The notes under the pieces were generated by a model. The model was not told the origin of the DNA. It did no database searches and saw only the letters and a program-made list of their open reading frames with translations. A stretch of 64,000 bases of DNA from Paracoccaceae bacterium (GTDB lineage Bacteria; Pseudomonadota; Alphaproteobacteria; Rhodobacterales; Rhodobacteraceae): contig JAGXGW010000058.1 in NCBI GenBank assembly GCA_024636555.1, positions 1 through 64,000 on the forward strand, read 5' to 3'. A program made the position numbers and the translations under genes. The number at the start of each line of letters is the position of its first letter. Position 1 is the first letter of the stretch. This document shows positions 1 through 8,392 of this stretch, piece after piece.

Positions 1-403
1 CCCCTCCCGGTGTTGTGATCCGCCATCCATGGTCTGCACGGTGCAGCGCGGTGACCTCGACAGTCTGGCGGATCTCCAGCCCTTCGGCAAAAGCGCGCGC
101 CAATCCCGACATGCCCGGCAGACCGACATGACGCATCATATCCGGCGCAATCTGCCACGCGGCGACAGCGTCTGGCACATCGGCCAGCGCGGTCGCGAAA
201 TCGGGCGTCTTCACCGAGAGATATTGCGCCCCGTGATCAAAACGCACCTCCGCCCCCGCCAGCGTCACGCGCCGTGTCGCCATCCGCCCGCCGATCCCGC
301 GCCCCTTGTCCAGAACCACCGGCGACAAGCCGGCCGCGGCAAGGCGGCGCGCACAGGCCAGCCCTGCCATGCCGGCCCCCACAATCACGATCTGCTGCGT
401 CAC
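1..403 (-). CDS. NAD(P)/FAD-dependent oxidoreductase, renalase/amine-oxidase-like (3' end outside window)
   Basis: Reading leftward from a GTG at 403, the first 134 codons begin with a classical Rossmann FAD-binding stretch (IVIVGAGMAGLACARRL), followed by VVLDKGRGIGGRMATRR. The second is the ribose- and pyrophosphate-binding segment typical of renalase-like NAD/FAD oxidoreductases and flavin amine oxidases. The gene runs off the left edge, so the substrate-binding and C-terminal FAD segments cannot be seen and the substrate is unknown. It is divergent from the UbiB-family gene at 600, leaving about 196 bp for two promoters. The GTG start is chosen because the dinucleotide-binding strand begins four residues later, as is usual in this family. 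The cofactor assignment is firm; the exact enzyme is not. Confidence 0.8.
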   Translation of the reverse strand, partial: MTQQIVIVGAGMAGLACARRLAAAGLSPVVLDKGRGIGGRMATRRVTLAGAEVRFDHGAQYLSVKTPDFATALADVPDAVAAWQIAPDMMRHVGLPGMSGLARAFAEGLEIRQTVEVTALHRADHGWRITTPGG

Positions 404-599
404 GGCGCGCCCTCTTTCTGCTTTATTTTTGGCCGGATGCACCCGCGTGCTCCGGACGTGACCACATGGGCCGCAGCGGCTGCATTTCAATCGACAGATC
501 GTCGCTATTGTTTATTCCCGCAGGATGCGGCCTGCGGGCTGGCATCGCGCGGCACTTGCCCCATGTTTCACCGGACAAACAACGAGCCGGGGCAGCACG

Positions 600-1919
600 A
601 TGGCCGATCACAAAGACGATAACGCGGCAGCCGTGCCCGATGGCAGGCTGGGCCGGTTCCTGCGGCTGGGGGGCATGACCTCCGGCCTTGTGGGCGATAT
701 GGCCGTGTCGGGCCTGCGGCATCTCGCGCAGGGCAAACGGCCCAGCCTGCAGGATATGGTGATGACCCCCGGTGCCGCGCGGCGTGTCACCCGCGATCTG
801 CGCGTGATGCGCGGGGCGGCGATGAAGCTTGGCCAGATGCTGTCGATGGACCCCGGATTCGTCCTGCCGCCGGAGATGACCACGATCATGGCCGCGCTGC
901 GTGATGAGGCGCGCCACATGCCGCCCGCCCAGCTGCGCGATGTGCTGAACGCCGAATGGGGGCCGGACTGGCGGCGGCGGTTCACCCGCTTCGATGTGCG
1001 CCCCTTCGCGGCCGCCTCGATCGGGCAGGTCCACCGCGCACAGATGGCCGATGGCCGCGATCTGGCGATCAAGGTGCAATATCCTGGCGTCCGGTCCAGC
1101 ATCGACAGCGATATCGACAATATCGCCACGATCCTGCGGATGTCGGGCATGTTGCCACGTGGCATGGATATCGCCCCCCTGCTGTCAGAGGCGCGGCGCC
1201 AGTTGCACGAGGAAGCGGATTACACAGCCGAAGCCGCGCATCTCACAGCCTTCCACGCGGTTATGGCGGATGATCCCGGCTTTTGCCTGCCCGCGCTGCA
1301 TCCCGATCTGAGCACGCCGCGCGTTCTGGCCATGACCTATCTGCAAAGCGATCCGTTGCAGGCGCTGCGCGAGGCACCGCAAGCCCTGCGCGATGAGGTC
1401 GCCACACGTCTGATTACGCTTGTCCTGCGCGAATTGTTCGATTTCACCATGATGCAGACCGATCCCAATCTGGCGAACTACCGCTATGATCCCGCAACGG
1501 GCCGGATCGTCCTGCTCGATTTCGGCGCAGTGATGCGGATCGACCCGGCATTGTCGGGCAAGTTCCGGCAGTTGCTGCGCGCCGCCCTAGATCACGACAG
1601 GGCAGCTATTGAGACGCTGATGCGCGAGATCGGCTATTTCGACACCACAACCAGCCCGCAGCACAGCGCGCTGATCATCGAGATGTTCGAGACCGCGATG
1701 ACCCCGCTGCGCCAGCCCGGGCCGTTCGATTTCGGGACGTCGGATATTGTTGAAAAGCTGCGGGATATGGGCATCGCGCTGGGGCGCGACCGTGACATGG
1801 CGCATGTGCCGCCAGCCGATACCCTGTTTCTGCACCGCAAGATCGCGGGGATCTACCTTGTTGCCGCGATGCTGAAAGCGCGTGTGCCGCTTGGCCCCTT
1901 GGTCGCGCAGTTCCGGTGA
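600..1919 (+). CDS. ABC1/UbiB (AarF) family atypical kinase
   Basis: A 439-residue protein of the UbiB/COQ8 ABC1 atypical kinase family. Members support ubiquinone biosynthesis or lipid homeostasis, usually at the membrane. Visible marks in order: the KxGQ motif (MKLGQML, about residues 75-81), the Ala-rich nucleotide loop (AAASIGQVH), the catalytic-lysine strand (LAIKVQYPG), an ExD-type segment (EEADYTAEA), the catalytic loop (QTDPNLANY) and the DFG metal-binding motif (LLDFGAV). The catalytic loop departs from the usual HADPHPGN form. ATG 600 is preferred over an in-frame ATG at 525 because conserved sequence begins just after it. No ubi genes are adjacent, so a specific role in ubiquinone synthesis is inferred from the family only. 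Confidence 0.88.
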   Translation: MADHKDDNAAAVPDGRLGRFLRLGGMTSGLVGDMAVSGLRHLAQGKRPSLQDMVMTPGAARRVTRDLRVMRGAAMKLGQMLSMDPGFVLPPEMTTIMAALRDEARHMPPAQLRDVLNAEWGPDWRRRFTRFDVRPFAAASIGQVHRAQMADGRDLAIKVQYPGVRSSIDSDIDNIATILRMSGMLPRGMDIAPLLSEARRQLHEEADYTAEAAHLTAFHAVMADDPGFCLPALHPDLSTPRVLAMTYLQSDPLQALREAPQALRDEVATRLITLVLRELFDFTMMQTDPNLANYRYDPATGRIVLLDFGAVMRIDPALSGKFRQLLRAALDHDRAAIETLMREIGYFDTTTSPQHSALIIEMFETAMTPLRQPGPFDFGTSDIVEKLRDMGIALGRDRDMAHVPPADTLFLHRKIAGIYLVAAMLKARVPLGPLVAQFR

Positions 1920-1946
1920 ATACGGCGGATCACCTGCCCGACAGAA

Positions 1947-2465
1947 TCAACGGGGATAGCCGAACCGCGCGATATGCGCCCAGATCTCCTGATTGATCCG
2001 CGCCAGATCGTCGATCGACTGCGCAATATTGGCAATCGCGGTGGCATCCAGATCGACAGTCTGGCCCATGCGGATTTCATCCTTGCGGTCGGCAATCCGC
2101 ATCAGGATGGATTTCGGCGGCCCGCCGTCAGGATCGAAGGCATAGATGCAATGGTTGTAGCGGTTGCGCGCGCCCGACAGTTTCATCAACCCCTTGGTCA
2201 GCCCCAGCACGGCATCACGCTCTGCCGGGGCCTGATGGGGCATCTTCGCCAGCCGCTCCACCAGATCGACGCGGGCGCGCGTGGTATTCAGCGTCAGGAA
2301 AATGACAACGGCCACATCCTTTGTCGTGCCGGACAGTCCCGCGATCAGATGCAGCAACAGGCTCTCGGTATTGGTCCACGTATAGTTGAGCCGCCCGATC
2401 AGCAACAATATGCCGTCAAATTCGGCAGGTTGCGCGGGACTGCCGGGAACAGGATCAGAGGTCAT
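1947..2465 (-). CDS. Uncharacterised 172-aa protein with HEPN-like RNxxxH motif
   Basis: A 172-residue soluble protein that I do not recognise by name. The ATG at 2465 overlaps the end of the upstream LuxR gene by 11 bp, so the two are probably translationally coupled. The N-terminal half is predicted helical (YTWTNTESLLLHLIAGLSG), and the middle holds a segment SGARNRYNHCIYAFDP. This resembles the RN(x)3-4H signature of HEPN-fold proteins, some of which are RNases or nucleotide-binding toxins. No partner nucleotidyltransferase or antitoxin-like gene is present, so a toxin role is not supported. Coupling to a LuxR regulator suggests a role in the same regulatory unit, which is inference only. 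Confidence 0.6.
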   Translation of the reverse strand: MTSDPVPGSPAQPAEFDGILLLIGRLNYTWTNTESLLLHLIAGLSGTTKDVAVVIFLTLNTTRARVDLVERLAKMPHQAPAERDAVLGLTKGLMKLSGARNRYNHCIYAFDPDGGPPKSILMRIADRKDEIRMGQTVDLDATAIANIAQSIDDLARINQEIWAHIARFGYPR

Positions 2466-3300
2466 CCCGCTCTCCCAGTTGCCGCGACAGATACCACCTT
2501 GCCGCCTCCGTCCGGTTGCGCGCACCGATCTTGGTGATCGCATTATGCAGATGCAGCTTCACCGTATGCTCCGACAGCGACATCTGATGCGCGATGGTTT
2601 TGTTGCGACCGCCCTGCGAGACATGGGCCAGCACCTCTTTCTCGCGCCGCGTCAGCCCCGGATCGGTCCGCACCATCGCCATCAACGCGGGCGCGACTTT
2701 GCGGCGGTCCAGCTTTCCACCACGGGGTTGCTGCTCTGCCGCATGACACGCCGCAGCGTTGTCGACCCTAGCCATTAGGTTAGTCTGACTTGACGGCGGG
2801 ACAGGATCGTCCGGGGCCGCCTCCCCCTCTGCCGGCCCGATCAGATCGCCCGAGGCGATGAACTGGCCCGACAGCACCAGCCGCAGCATCGAAGCCCAGG
2901 GGCAGATCGACAGGGTCATCGGCAATAACAGGATATCGGCCAGATGCGCCTCGCATGAGCGTTCCCGCAGCAAGCGCTGTGCGACGGCTTTCTCGCGATA
3001 GGCCAGTATCCAGCCTGCATCGGGCATATCCTGCCGCAGCGTGTCGAAGCTGCGCAACGTGTCATTGACGAAATGATCGTCGAAAAAGACTTTACGAACG
3101 CAGAAAGACGGGTTGCGGGCCAGCGTCAGCAGGTCCCGCAGGTTCTCGACACGAATGGCATGAACACCGCCGGCCTCTTGCTCGGCGATGCGCAGAATGG
3201 GGTTCGGAAAAACAAGAACACTACCAATAAACACTAAAATATCTGTCGGACCGCCGAGGCTGTATGACCCGGCAGCAACAGAGTGATCGCGCTCAAACAT
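2455..3300 (-). CDS. LuxR/CsgD-type transcriptional regulator
   Basis: A 281-residue regulator with a C-terminal LuxR helix-turn-helix at about residues 210-270 (LTRREKEVLAHVSQGG, then NKTIAHQMSLSEHTVKLHLH). The N-terminal about 150 residues look like a degenerate receiver-like domain. I see no clear phospho-acceptor Asp in the expected strand-turn context, as in CsgD-like regulators. A run of G precedes ATG 3300. It is transcribed away from the acidic secreted protein at 4076, with a 775-bp A+T-richer region between them. That arrangement fits a dedicated activator or repressor of the secretion locus. CsgD-type regulators commonly control extracellular matrix genes, so a matrix role is plausible but inferred. 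Confidence 0.85.
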   Translation of the reverse strand: MFERDHSVAAGSYSLGGPTDILVFIGSVLVFPNPILRIAEQEAGGVHAIRVENLRDLLTLARNPSFCVRKVFFDDHFVNDTLRSFDTLRQDMPDAGWILAYREKAVAQRLLRERSCEAHLADILLLPMTLSICPWASMLRLVLSGQFIASGDLIGPAEGEAAPDDPVPPSSQTNLMARVDNAAACHAAEQQPRGGKLDRRKVAPALMAMVRTDPGLTRREKEVLAHVSQGGRNKTIAHQMSLSEHTVKLHLHNAITKIGARNRTEAARWYLSRQLGERDDL

Positions 3301-4075
3301 GGCAACCCCCTCAGGCTGTCAGCTGCGGAATGTGTCAAAAAAAATGATCGCAATTCTTAACGCATCAAACCAATACATCCGATAAATTATACTCCATTTA
3401 ATCAACATCGTGAACTAGATGATGGATTAAGGTTGAGTTATGGCACCTCGCAGGGCCGGTAAAGGTTTCGGAACGCGTCGCGATTACAGGCGCCACAGCA
3501 CGGAGATTCGCCTTAAAAGTGAAAGAGTGTCAGCCATTTAGCGGCTTGGATCACATCGCCAAGCACAAGAGATCAAACCATTTCCTGCGTGGAAAACGGC
3601 TAGGGCCGCGCGACAAGCAGGGATGCCCAGAACTTTATATAATCTATTTAAAGCTGATAATTGACTGTTTTCAAACGCGATATGAGAAATAAATCCCGTT
3701 TTATCAGATCCTTAACTACCCCCTAATCATTTGTCCAACTTCCAAATCTCGCCCCGGAATGAGAGCCTTCGGGTGTCGCAGCAATTTTCAGCGACCCTTG
3801 GGAAAATTCAACCAACGGCCGGATGCGCCGAAACCGAATATCGACACAGTCGGCCCGCAGCAAGCAGCGCCCGGAATCCTGATCCGGACGACAGCTTTCT
3901 GCACCCAGACGAAGGAGGGCAACAGTCACGAACGAGAAAGAACCGGGATGATCTGTTGGTATGGCAGTACCGCATGACCACCCCGTCACATCCGAAAACG
4001 CAACCCGAAACCGCTTGGCCGTTGTCACTTTTGAGATGATTGGTGGCCCGCCGAGCGTACTGGAGGACTAGTACG
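3301..4075. promoter_or_regulatory. 775-bp divergent control region without a convincing gene
   Basis: Non-coding stretch between the LuxR-type regulator and the acidic secreted protein. About 3330-3720 is much richer in A+T than the surrounding genome and holds runs such as TCAAAAAAAATGATCGC and ATAAATTATACTCCATTTAA. Short open frames at 3723-4028 on either strand have no recognisable content. A Shine-Dalgarno GGAGG at 4062-4066 sits 9 nt before ATG 4076. I could not fix a promoter: TTGACT at 3661 has no well-spaced -10. The length suggests multiple regulator sites and perhaps a long 5' leader on the downstream transcript. Confidence 0.55.
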
Positions 4076-6265
4076 ATGAGCAATTCAAGAAGCAACAGCA
4101 ACTTCAATACGAACTTTGCTTTTGACGATATCAACGTCGAAGACATAGATGCCGATTTTGACACCGATGTCACAGTCGAATCCGCCGATATCGACGTCGA
4201 CCTGCAAGAACAGCAGCAGGACCAGTCGACAGAGGTGGACACCACAGTCGACAATGAACAAGGCCAGGGGCAAGACCAGGGTCAGGGTCAGGGTCAGGAT
4301 CAAGACCAGGGTCAGGACCAAGGTCAGGGCCAAGGTCAGGACCAGGATCAGGGCCAGCTTCAAGGCCAGCTTCAGGGTCAGGCCGTGGAGAATGCCGGCA
4401 ACAGCACCAACGACAACTCCAACTCCGTCGTCATTGATTTCGGCGAGGGAGAGTGGATGCCACGCGATGACGACTTCATCGATATCGACCTGAGCGGCAA
4501 TGCCTCCATGGGCGATGTGTTCGGCGTCACGGGAGATATGGACTATGATCCCGGTAACGACCTGAACATGAGCGATGTTCTGAACGGTCTGACCTTCGGT
4601 GACGGCAACAGCAATGCCTTCGGCATCGCGCAAGCCAACAATCTGGTCGACAACGATGTTCTGGACAGCCCAACCGTTGCCAACAACGCGGCCTTCAACC
4701 AGAGCGGCAACGCCTGGGGCGGCACGGCAAACGCGTCCGAGGGGATCAACGCCTCGTCCGACGGTGCCGCAGGTGGCGGTGACGCGAGTGTCGCAGGTGG
4801 CGATGCCACAGGCGGCATGGCTTTGGGCGGCGTTGCAATGGCAAGCACCGATGCCGAAAGCGACGGTGGCGACGGTGACGCGGAAACCGGCGACGGCGGC
4901 GGCGCCGACACCGCAGGCGGCACCGTGCTGGGTCTGGCCAGCGGCGTCGCGGCGACAGACAGCGACACCGAAGGCGGTGACGGCGGTGACGCGGGCGCCC
5001 TTGCTGTGGCGCTGAATGGCGCCTCCTCCGAACAGGACAGCGCCGCGGACGGCGGCGACAGCGGCGATGCTGGGGCACTCGGTGTCGGGCTGGGCGTCGG
5101 CCTTGCCGGATCGCAGGCCGAAGCCTCGGATGCTGACGGCGGTGATGCGGGTGCTGACGGGGCCGGTCTTGGCCTTGGCCTGTCCGGTGCGGGTGCGCTG
5201 GCAGGTGGCGGCACAGGCGGCACGGCTGACTCGGATGCCGATGCGGATGCCGATGCGGATGCCGAAACCGATGCAGGCGCAGGCGGTGGCGATGGCGGAG
5301 ACGCTGGTGCCCTCGGTCTGGGCGCGGGCCTTGGTGATGCCGACAACGAGGCCGACAGCGGCGCAAGCGGCGGTGGTGCAGGTTCGGGCGCCGGCGCGTT
5401 TGGCCTACTGGCGGCGGCCCTGTCCGTTGCCGAAGGTGGTGACGGTACAAGCGATGCCACATCGGGCGATGCAACAGGCACCGGCACCGGCACGGGAACC
5501 GGCACATCCAACGCGGGCGACGCCGGTGAAACCGCCGCGGATTCGGGTGATGCCGACGCGGACGCCGATGCCATGGCCGATGCCAACAGCATGGGCGGCA
5601 CAGGCACGGGCGGCATGTCCCATGCGGACTCGGCCGGAAACGGTGACGGCGCTGGTACCGGTGGCGATGCGGCAGGCGGTCAGGCGGTCAACACCGCGGA
5701 CTCTGGCGCCGAAGCCGGTGGCACTGGCGACGGTGGCGCGGATGCGGCCAGCGGTGACGGCGGCCATGCACAGGTCTTTGCCACCAGCGACATCGACGGC
5801 AGCGCCGACAGCATGGCCGATGCGATTGCGGGCTATGGTGGCAACGGCTGGTCGGATGACGATGCCAGCAACACGACAAGCGTGACGGGATCGGCGGCGA
5901 CAACCGGCGGTGTCGGTGGCGGCTCCGGCGATGCCAATGCGACCGGCGGCGCAGGCGGTGACATCACGGGTGGCGGTGCAATCGGTGGGGCCGGAATGGT
6001 CGGCGATGCAACCGGCGGCATGGGTGGTTATGCCACCTCCGGTGCAGGCGGCATGGGCGGTGATGCAGGCTCCTGGGGTTCGGGCAATGGCGACGACGGT
6101 TACGTGTCCGGCGAATCCTATGCCTCGGCTGCTGCGGCCGTGAACACCACCGCCTTCAACCAGAACATCGTGATGGGTGCCAACGTTCTGGGCAACGCGG
6201 TCGATATGACCGTTGTCGGCGGCGCGCTCAGCTCCAGCATCGTGGGTGATGACGATCTGAGCTGA
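4076..6265 (+). CDS. Acidic Gly/Ala/Asp-rich low-complexity protein, putative type I-secreted surface/matrix polymer
   Basis: A 729-residue protein of strongly biased composition that I do not recognise as a named family. Layout: an Asn/Asp-rich N-terminus without a signal peptide; a Gln-Gly/Gln-Asp tract at about residues 60-102; a conserved-looking non-repetitive segment to about residue 220 (VVIDFGEGEWMPRDDDF, AAFNQSGNAWGG); about 450 residues dominated by Gly, Ala, Asp, Ser and Thr (GGDGGDAGAL-type units, a DADADADADAE run); and a C-terminus with TTAFNQN, a hydrophobic AVDMTVVGGALSSSIV segment and a DDDLS end. Almost no basic residues, Cys or aromatics occur in the middle. Lack of a Sec signal plus a hydrophobic C-terminal tail ahead of a type I exporter suggest it is the exported substrate. 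No RTX nonapeptides are visible. The start is fixed by GGAGG at 4062. Confidence 0.75.
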   Translation: MSNSRSNSNFNTNFAFDDINVEDIDADFDTDVTVESADIDVDLQEQQQDQSTEVDTTVDNEQGQGQDQGQGQGQDQDQGQDQGQGQGQDQDQGQLQGQLQGQAVENAGNSTNDNSNSVVIDFGEGEWMPRDDDFIDIDLSGNASMGDVFGVTGDMDYDPGNDLNMSDVLNGLTFGDGNSNAFGIAQANNLVDNDVLDSPTVANNAAFNQSGNAWGGTANASEGINASSDGAAGGGDASVAGGDATGGMALGGVAMASTDAESDGGDGDAETGDGGGADTAGGTVLGLASGVAATDSDTEGGDGGDAGALAVALNGASSEQDSAADGGDSGDAGALGVGLGVGLAGSQAEASDADGGDAGADGAGLGLGLSGAGALAGGGTGGTADSDADADADADAETDAGAGGGDGGDAGALGLGAGLGDADNEADSGASGGGAGSGAGAFGLLAAALSVAEGGDGTSDATSGDATGTGTGTGTGTSNAGDAGETAADSGDADADADAMADANSMGGTGTGGMSHADSAGNGDGAGTGGDAAGGQAVNTADSGAEAGGTGDGGADAASGDGGHAQVFATSDIDGSADSMADAIAGYGGNGWSDDDASNTTSVTGSAATTGGVGGGSGDANATGGAGGDITGGGAIGGAGMVGDATGGMGGYATSGAGGMGGDAGSWGSGNGDDGYVSGESYASAAAAVNTTAFNQNIVMGANVLGNAVDMTVVGGALSSSIVGDDDLS

Positions 6266-6280
6266 GGCAAGATAAAACCG

Positions 6281-6307
6281 AACCGGGGCCGGTATCCGGC
6301 CCCGGTT
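6281..6307 (+). terminator. 12-bp perfect stem-loop after the acidic protein gene
   Basis: AACCGGGGCCGG / TAT / CCGGCCCCGGTT forms a perfect 12-bp G+C-rich stem with a 3-nt loop, starting 15 nt after the stop codon of the acidic protein. No U-run follows, so it is not a canonical intrinsic terminator. It could act as a partial terminator or as a 3' stabilising hairpin, letting the structural protein be made in excess over the downstream exporter genes. Confidence 0.6.
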
Positions 6308-6359
6308 TCGCGCAGCACCGGGCAGGCTGGTGCAGCGGGCAAACCGGGGGGATTGCAAA

Positions 6360-8363
6360 ATGGCATTGGACCGTATCAGCGAAGAGATTTCTCATTTCAT
6401 CGGATTGTTTCACCTCGAAATAGAAGCTGCAAAACTCCGGCTCGACTATCAGGCCTTCAAGGTCTTGCGAGACGGGCCTGTTCTGGACCCGTTGCGCGAC
6501 GATCCTTTCTCCGGCCGCTCTGAATTGCCCAAAGGGCAAGTCAAAACCGGAGTGGACAACCCGAAATTCCCCACGGACGCGCCCGCTGCCGGTTCTGCGC
6601 CCGTGGCAGCACTTCTGCCGCAAGGCCCGCAGGCCTTTCCCGCCAAGCTGCACGCCGATCCGGTCGAGATCACCTTTCCGGTGCCGGGGCTGGGCGGGCT
6701 GACAATCACGGGGCCGTCTTTCGAGATCATGCCGAACGCGATTGTTTTGGTGATCCAGCAGTCGGCCTTTCTGAGCGACAATGATCTGCTGTTATTCGAC
6801 GGCAGCGCCGCTTTTACCGATCCGGCCGTGTTTCTGACGCTGCTGATGGACCTTGGCGAACTGGCGCAATCGCTCAGCCTGATCGATCCGTGGATCTGGT
6901 CACCGGCGGACGGTCCTGTCTACGAGTCCGTCATGAAAATGGTGGAGGCGCTGGAGCAGCCCGACCTGCCCCAGCAGGACGGCGTCGATACTGTCTTGCT
7001 GCGCGGCGAGGAAGCGGAGGGCATTTTCGTCAATGGCGAGAAAGTGGACGAACTGCCTTTGATCAAGGATCTGCTGCCCAAGTTCCTGCGCGAGGAAGAG
7101 ACGGAGGAGGATAATCTTCCAGCCCTCGCCGCGCGTTCCGACGGGGTGACGGATCACGACCCCGGCCCCTTCGGCGTTGATCCGGGCCATCATGTGGTCA
7201 CCGGCGGCAACCGCGTCATCAACGAGACCGTGCTCAAGTCGGTTTGGGTCGATGCCCCTGTGATCGCCGTGGCGCAGAATGTGCTGCGTCTTGATGTGAT
7301 CTCGCAGGTCAATATCCGCATGGATGCGTCCGACCTGCCCGATCAGGCCCCGCCCGCCCCGTCAACCTCCCCGTCAACCTCGATGAATGTCGCGATGCTG
7401 GAACAGAAATCCGCGATGGCCGAGGGCAGAGCGGGTCAGCCGGACAAAACCGCAGCACAGGACGGCTTGCCCAGTTTCTGGAACGTCACCCGCCTTGAGG
7501 GTGACCTGATGCTGATGAACTGGGTGCAGCAGCATATTTTCGTCAGCGACTATGACCGCGTCGAGGTGCAATTCACCGGGGCCGCGACCTATATCGGCAC
7601 CGGCGAGAACATGGTTTTCAACGAGACGCTGCTCCTGAATCTGGGCTTCCATTATGACCTGATCATGATCGGCGGCAGCATGATCACGCTCAACCAGATC
7701 TCCCAGATCAACGTGATGCTGGATCAGGACCGGATTACCGGCGATGTGCCCGAAGGGGCCACGCTGCATGCGGGCGATAATCTGCAACTTAACATGGCCG
7801 TGATCTCGACCACCGGCGTGGACAGCCAAGCCGACCAGAAAGACCATTTTGCCAAGGCGCTCGAAGATTTGAAAGCGGGCGGCAACACCCTGTCTGCCGA
7901 CGTCGCCAAGGACGAGATGTTCGCCGGCAAGGAGATGCTGTCTATCCTCTATATCGAGGGCGATCTGATCCAGACCAGCGTGATCGAACAGGTCAACTAT
8001 CTGGGCGACAGCGACCAGATCCATTTCATTCAGGATATGATCAGCACAGCCGAAGGGGCCGAAGTGACCGTGACCAGCGGCTCCAACGCGCAGATCAATG
8101 CGGCCACGATCGCGTCAAGCGGGCTGGAGTCCACCGTCATGGCGGCGGGCGATACCTATAGCGATGCGCTGATCTATCAGGCCGAACTGATTGACGACGA
8201 TGCCGCCCCGACAGGCGTGCAGATGGGTGCGCTTGCAAGCGAGGCGGTCGTATTTCTGGCCGATGACATGATCGCGCCCACGCCTGACGAGGAATATGGC
8301 GCGCCGGTCCAGTCTCAGGATAACGCGTGTTCCGTGGACATCATGCAAACCATGCTCGCCTGA
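6360..8363 (+). CDS. Uncharacterised 667-aa repeat protein of the type I secretion locus
   Basis: A 667-residue protein not recognised as a known family. The N-terminus (MALDRISEEISHFIGLFHLE) is helical and amphipathic, with no signal peptide or membrane span. The C-terminal two-thirds carry divergent repeats around a G-x-N-x(3)-N-x-(A/T) theme: GGNRVINETVL, GENMVFNETLL, GDNLQLNMAVI and GSNAQINAATI. These are interleaved with VISQVNIRM, NQISQINVML and VIEQVNYLG strands and with MLSILYIEGDLIQ. This suggests a repetitive beta structure. It lies 94 nt after the acidic protein gene and 29 nt before the exporter ATPase. It may be a second secreted component, an assembly partner, or a cytosolic chaperone of the acidic polymer. 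The sequence alone cannot decide between these. Confidence 0.7.
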   Translation: MALDRISEEISHFIGLFHLEIEAAKLRLDYQAFKVLRDGPVLDPLRDDPFSGRSELPKGQVKTGVDNPKFPTDAPAAGSAPVAALLPQGPQAFPAKLHADPVEITFPVPGLGGLTITGPSFEIMPNAIVLVIQQSAFLSDNDLLLFDGSAAFTDPAVFLTLLMDLGELAQSLSLIDPWIWSPADGPVYESVMKMVEALEQPDLPQQDGVDTVLLRGEEAEGIFVNGEKVDELPLIKDLLPKFLREEETEEDNLPALAARSDGVTDHDPGPFGVDPGHHVVTGGNRVINETVLKSVWVDAPVIAVAQNVLRLDVISQVNIRMDASDLPDQAPPAPSTSPSTSMNVAMLEQKSAMAEGRAGQPDKTAAQDGLPSFWNVTRLEGDLMLMNWVQQHIFVSDYDRVEVQFTGAATYIGTGENMVFNETLLLNLGFHYDLIMIGGSMITLNQISQINVMLDQDRITGDVPEGATLHAGDNLQLNMAVISTTGVDSQADQKDHFAKALEDLKAGGNTLSADVAKDEMFAGKEMLSILYIEGDLIQTSVIEQVNYLGDSDQIHFIQDMISTAEGAEVTVTSGSNAQINAATIASSGLESTVMAAGDTYSDALIYQAELIDDDAAPTGVQMGALASEAVVFLADDMIAPTPDEEYGAPVQSQDNACSVDIMQTMLA

Positions 8364-8392
8364 ACCGATCCCGCATTGACCGGAGAAACCCC

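Noticed and set aside
3661-3689. TTGACT box as a promoter for the acidic protein gene
   Set aside because: No -10 element at 16-18 bp; the nearest TATGAG is only 14 bp away.
3723-4028. 101-codon leftward frame in the gap upstream of the acidic protein
   Set aside because: No family resemblance, no ribosome site, and it runs antisense to the leader of a well-supported gene.
4255-4385. Gln/Gly/Asp repeat DNA considered as a CRISPR-like or tandem array
   Set aside because: The period is a 6-bp codon-pair repeat inside a coding frame, not spaced repeats with unique spacers.
4543-5616. Long Pro/Ala/Ser-rich frame opposite the acidic protein gene
   Set aside because: It is the mirror of a GC-rich repetitive coding sequence; the rightward frame has a clear ribosome site and fits the operon.
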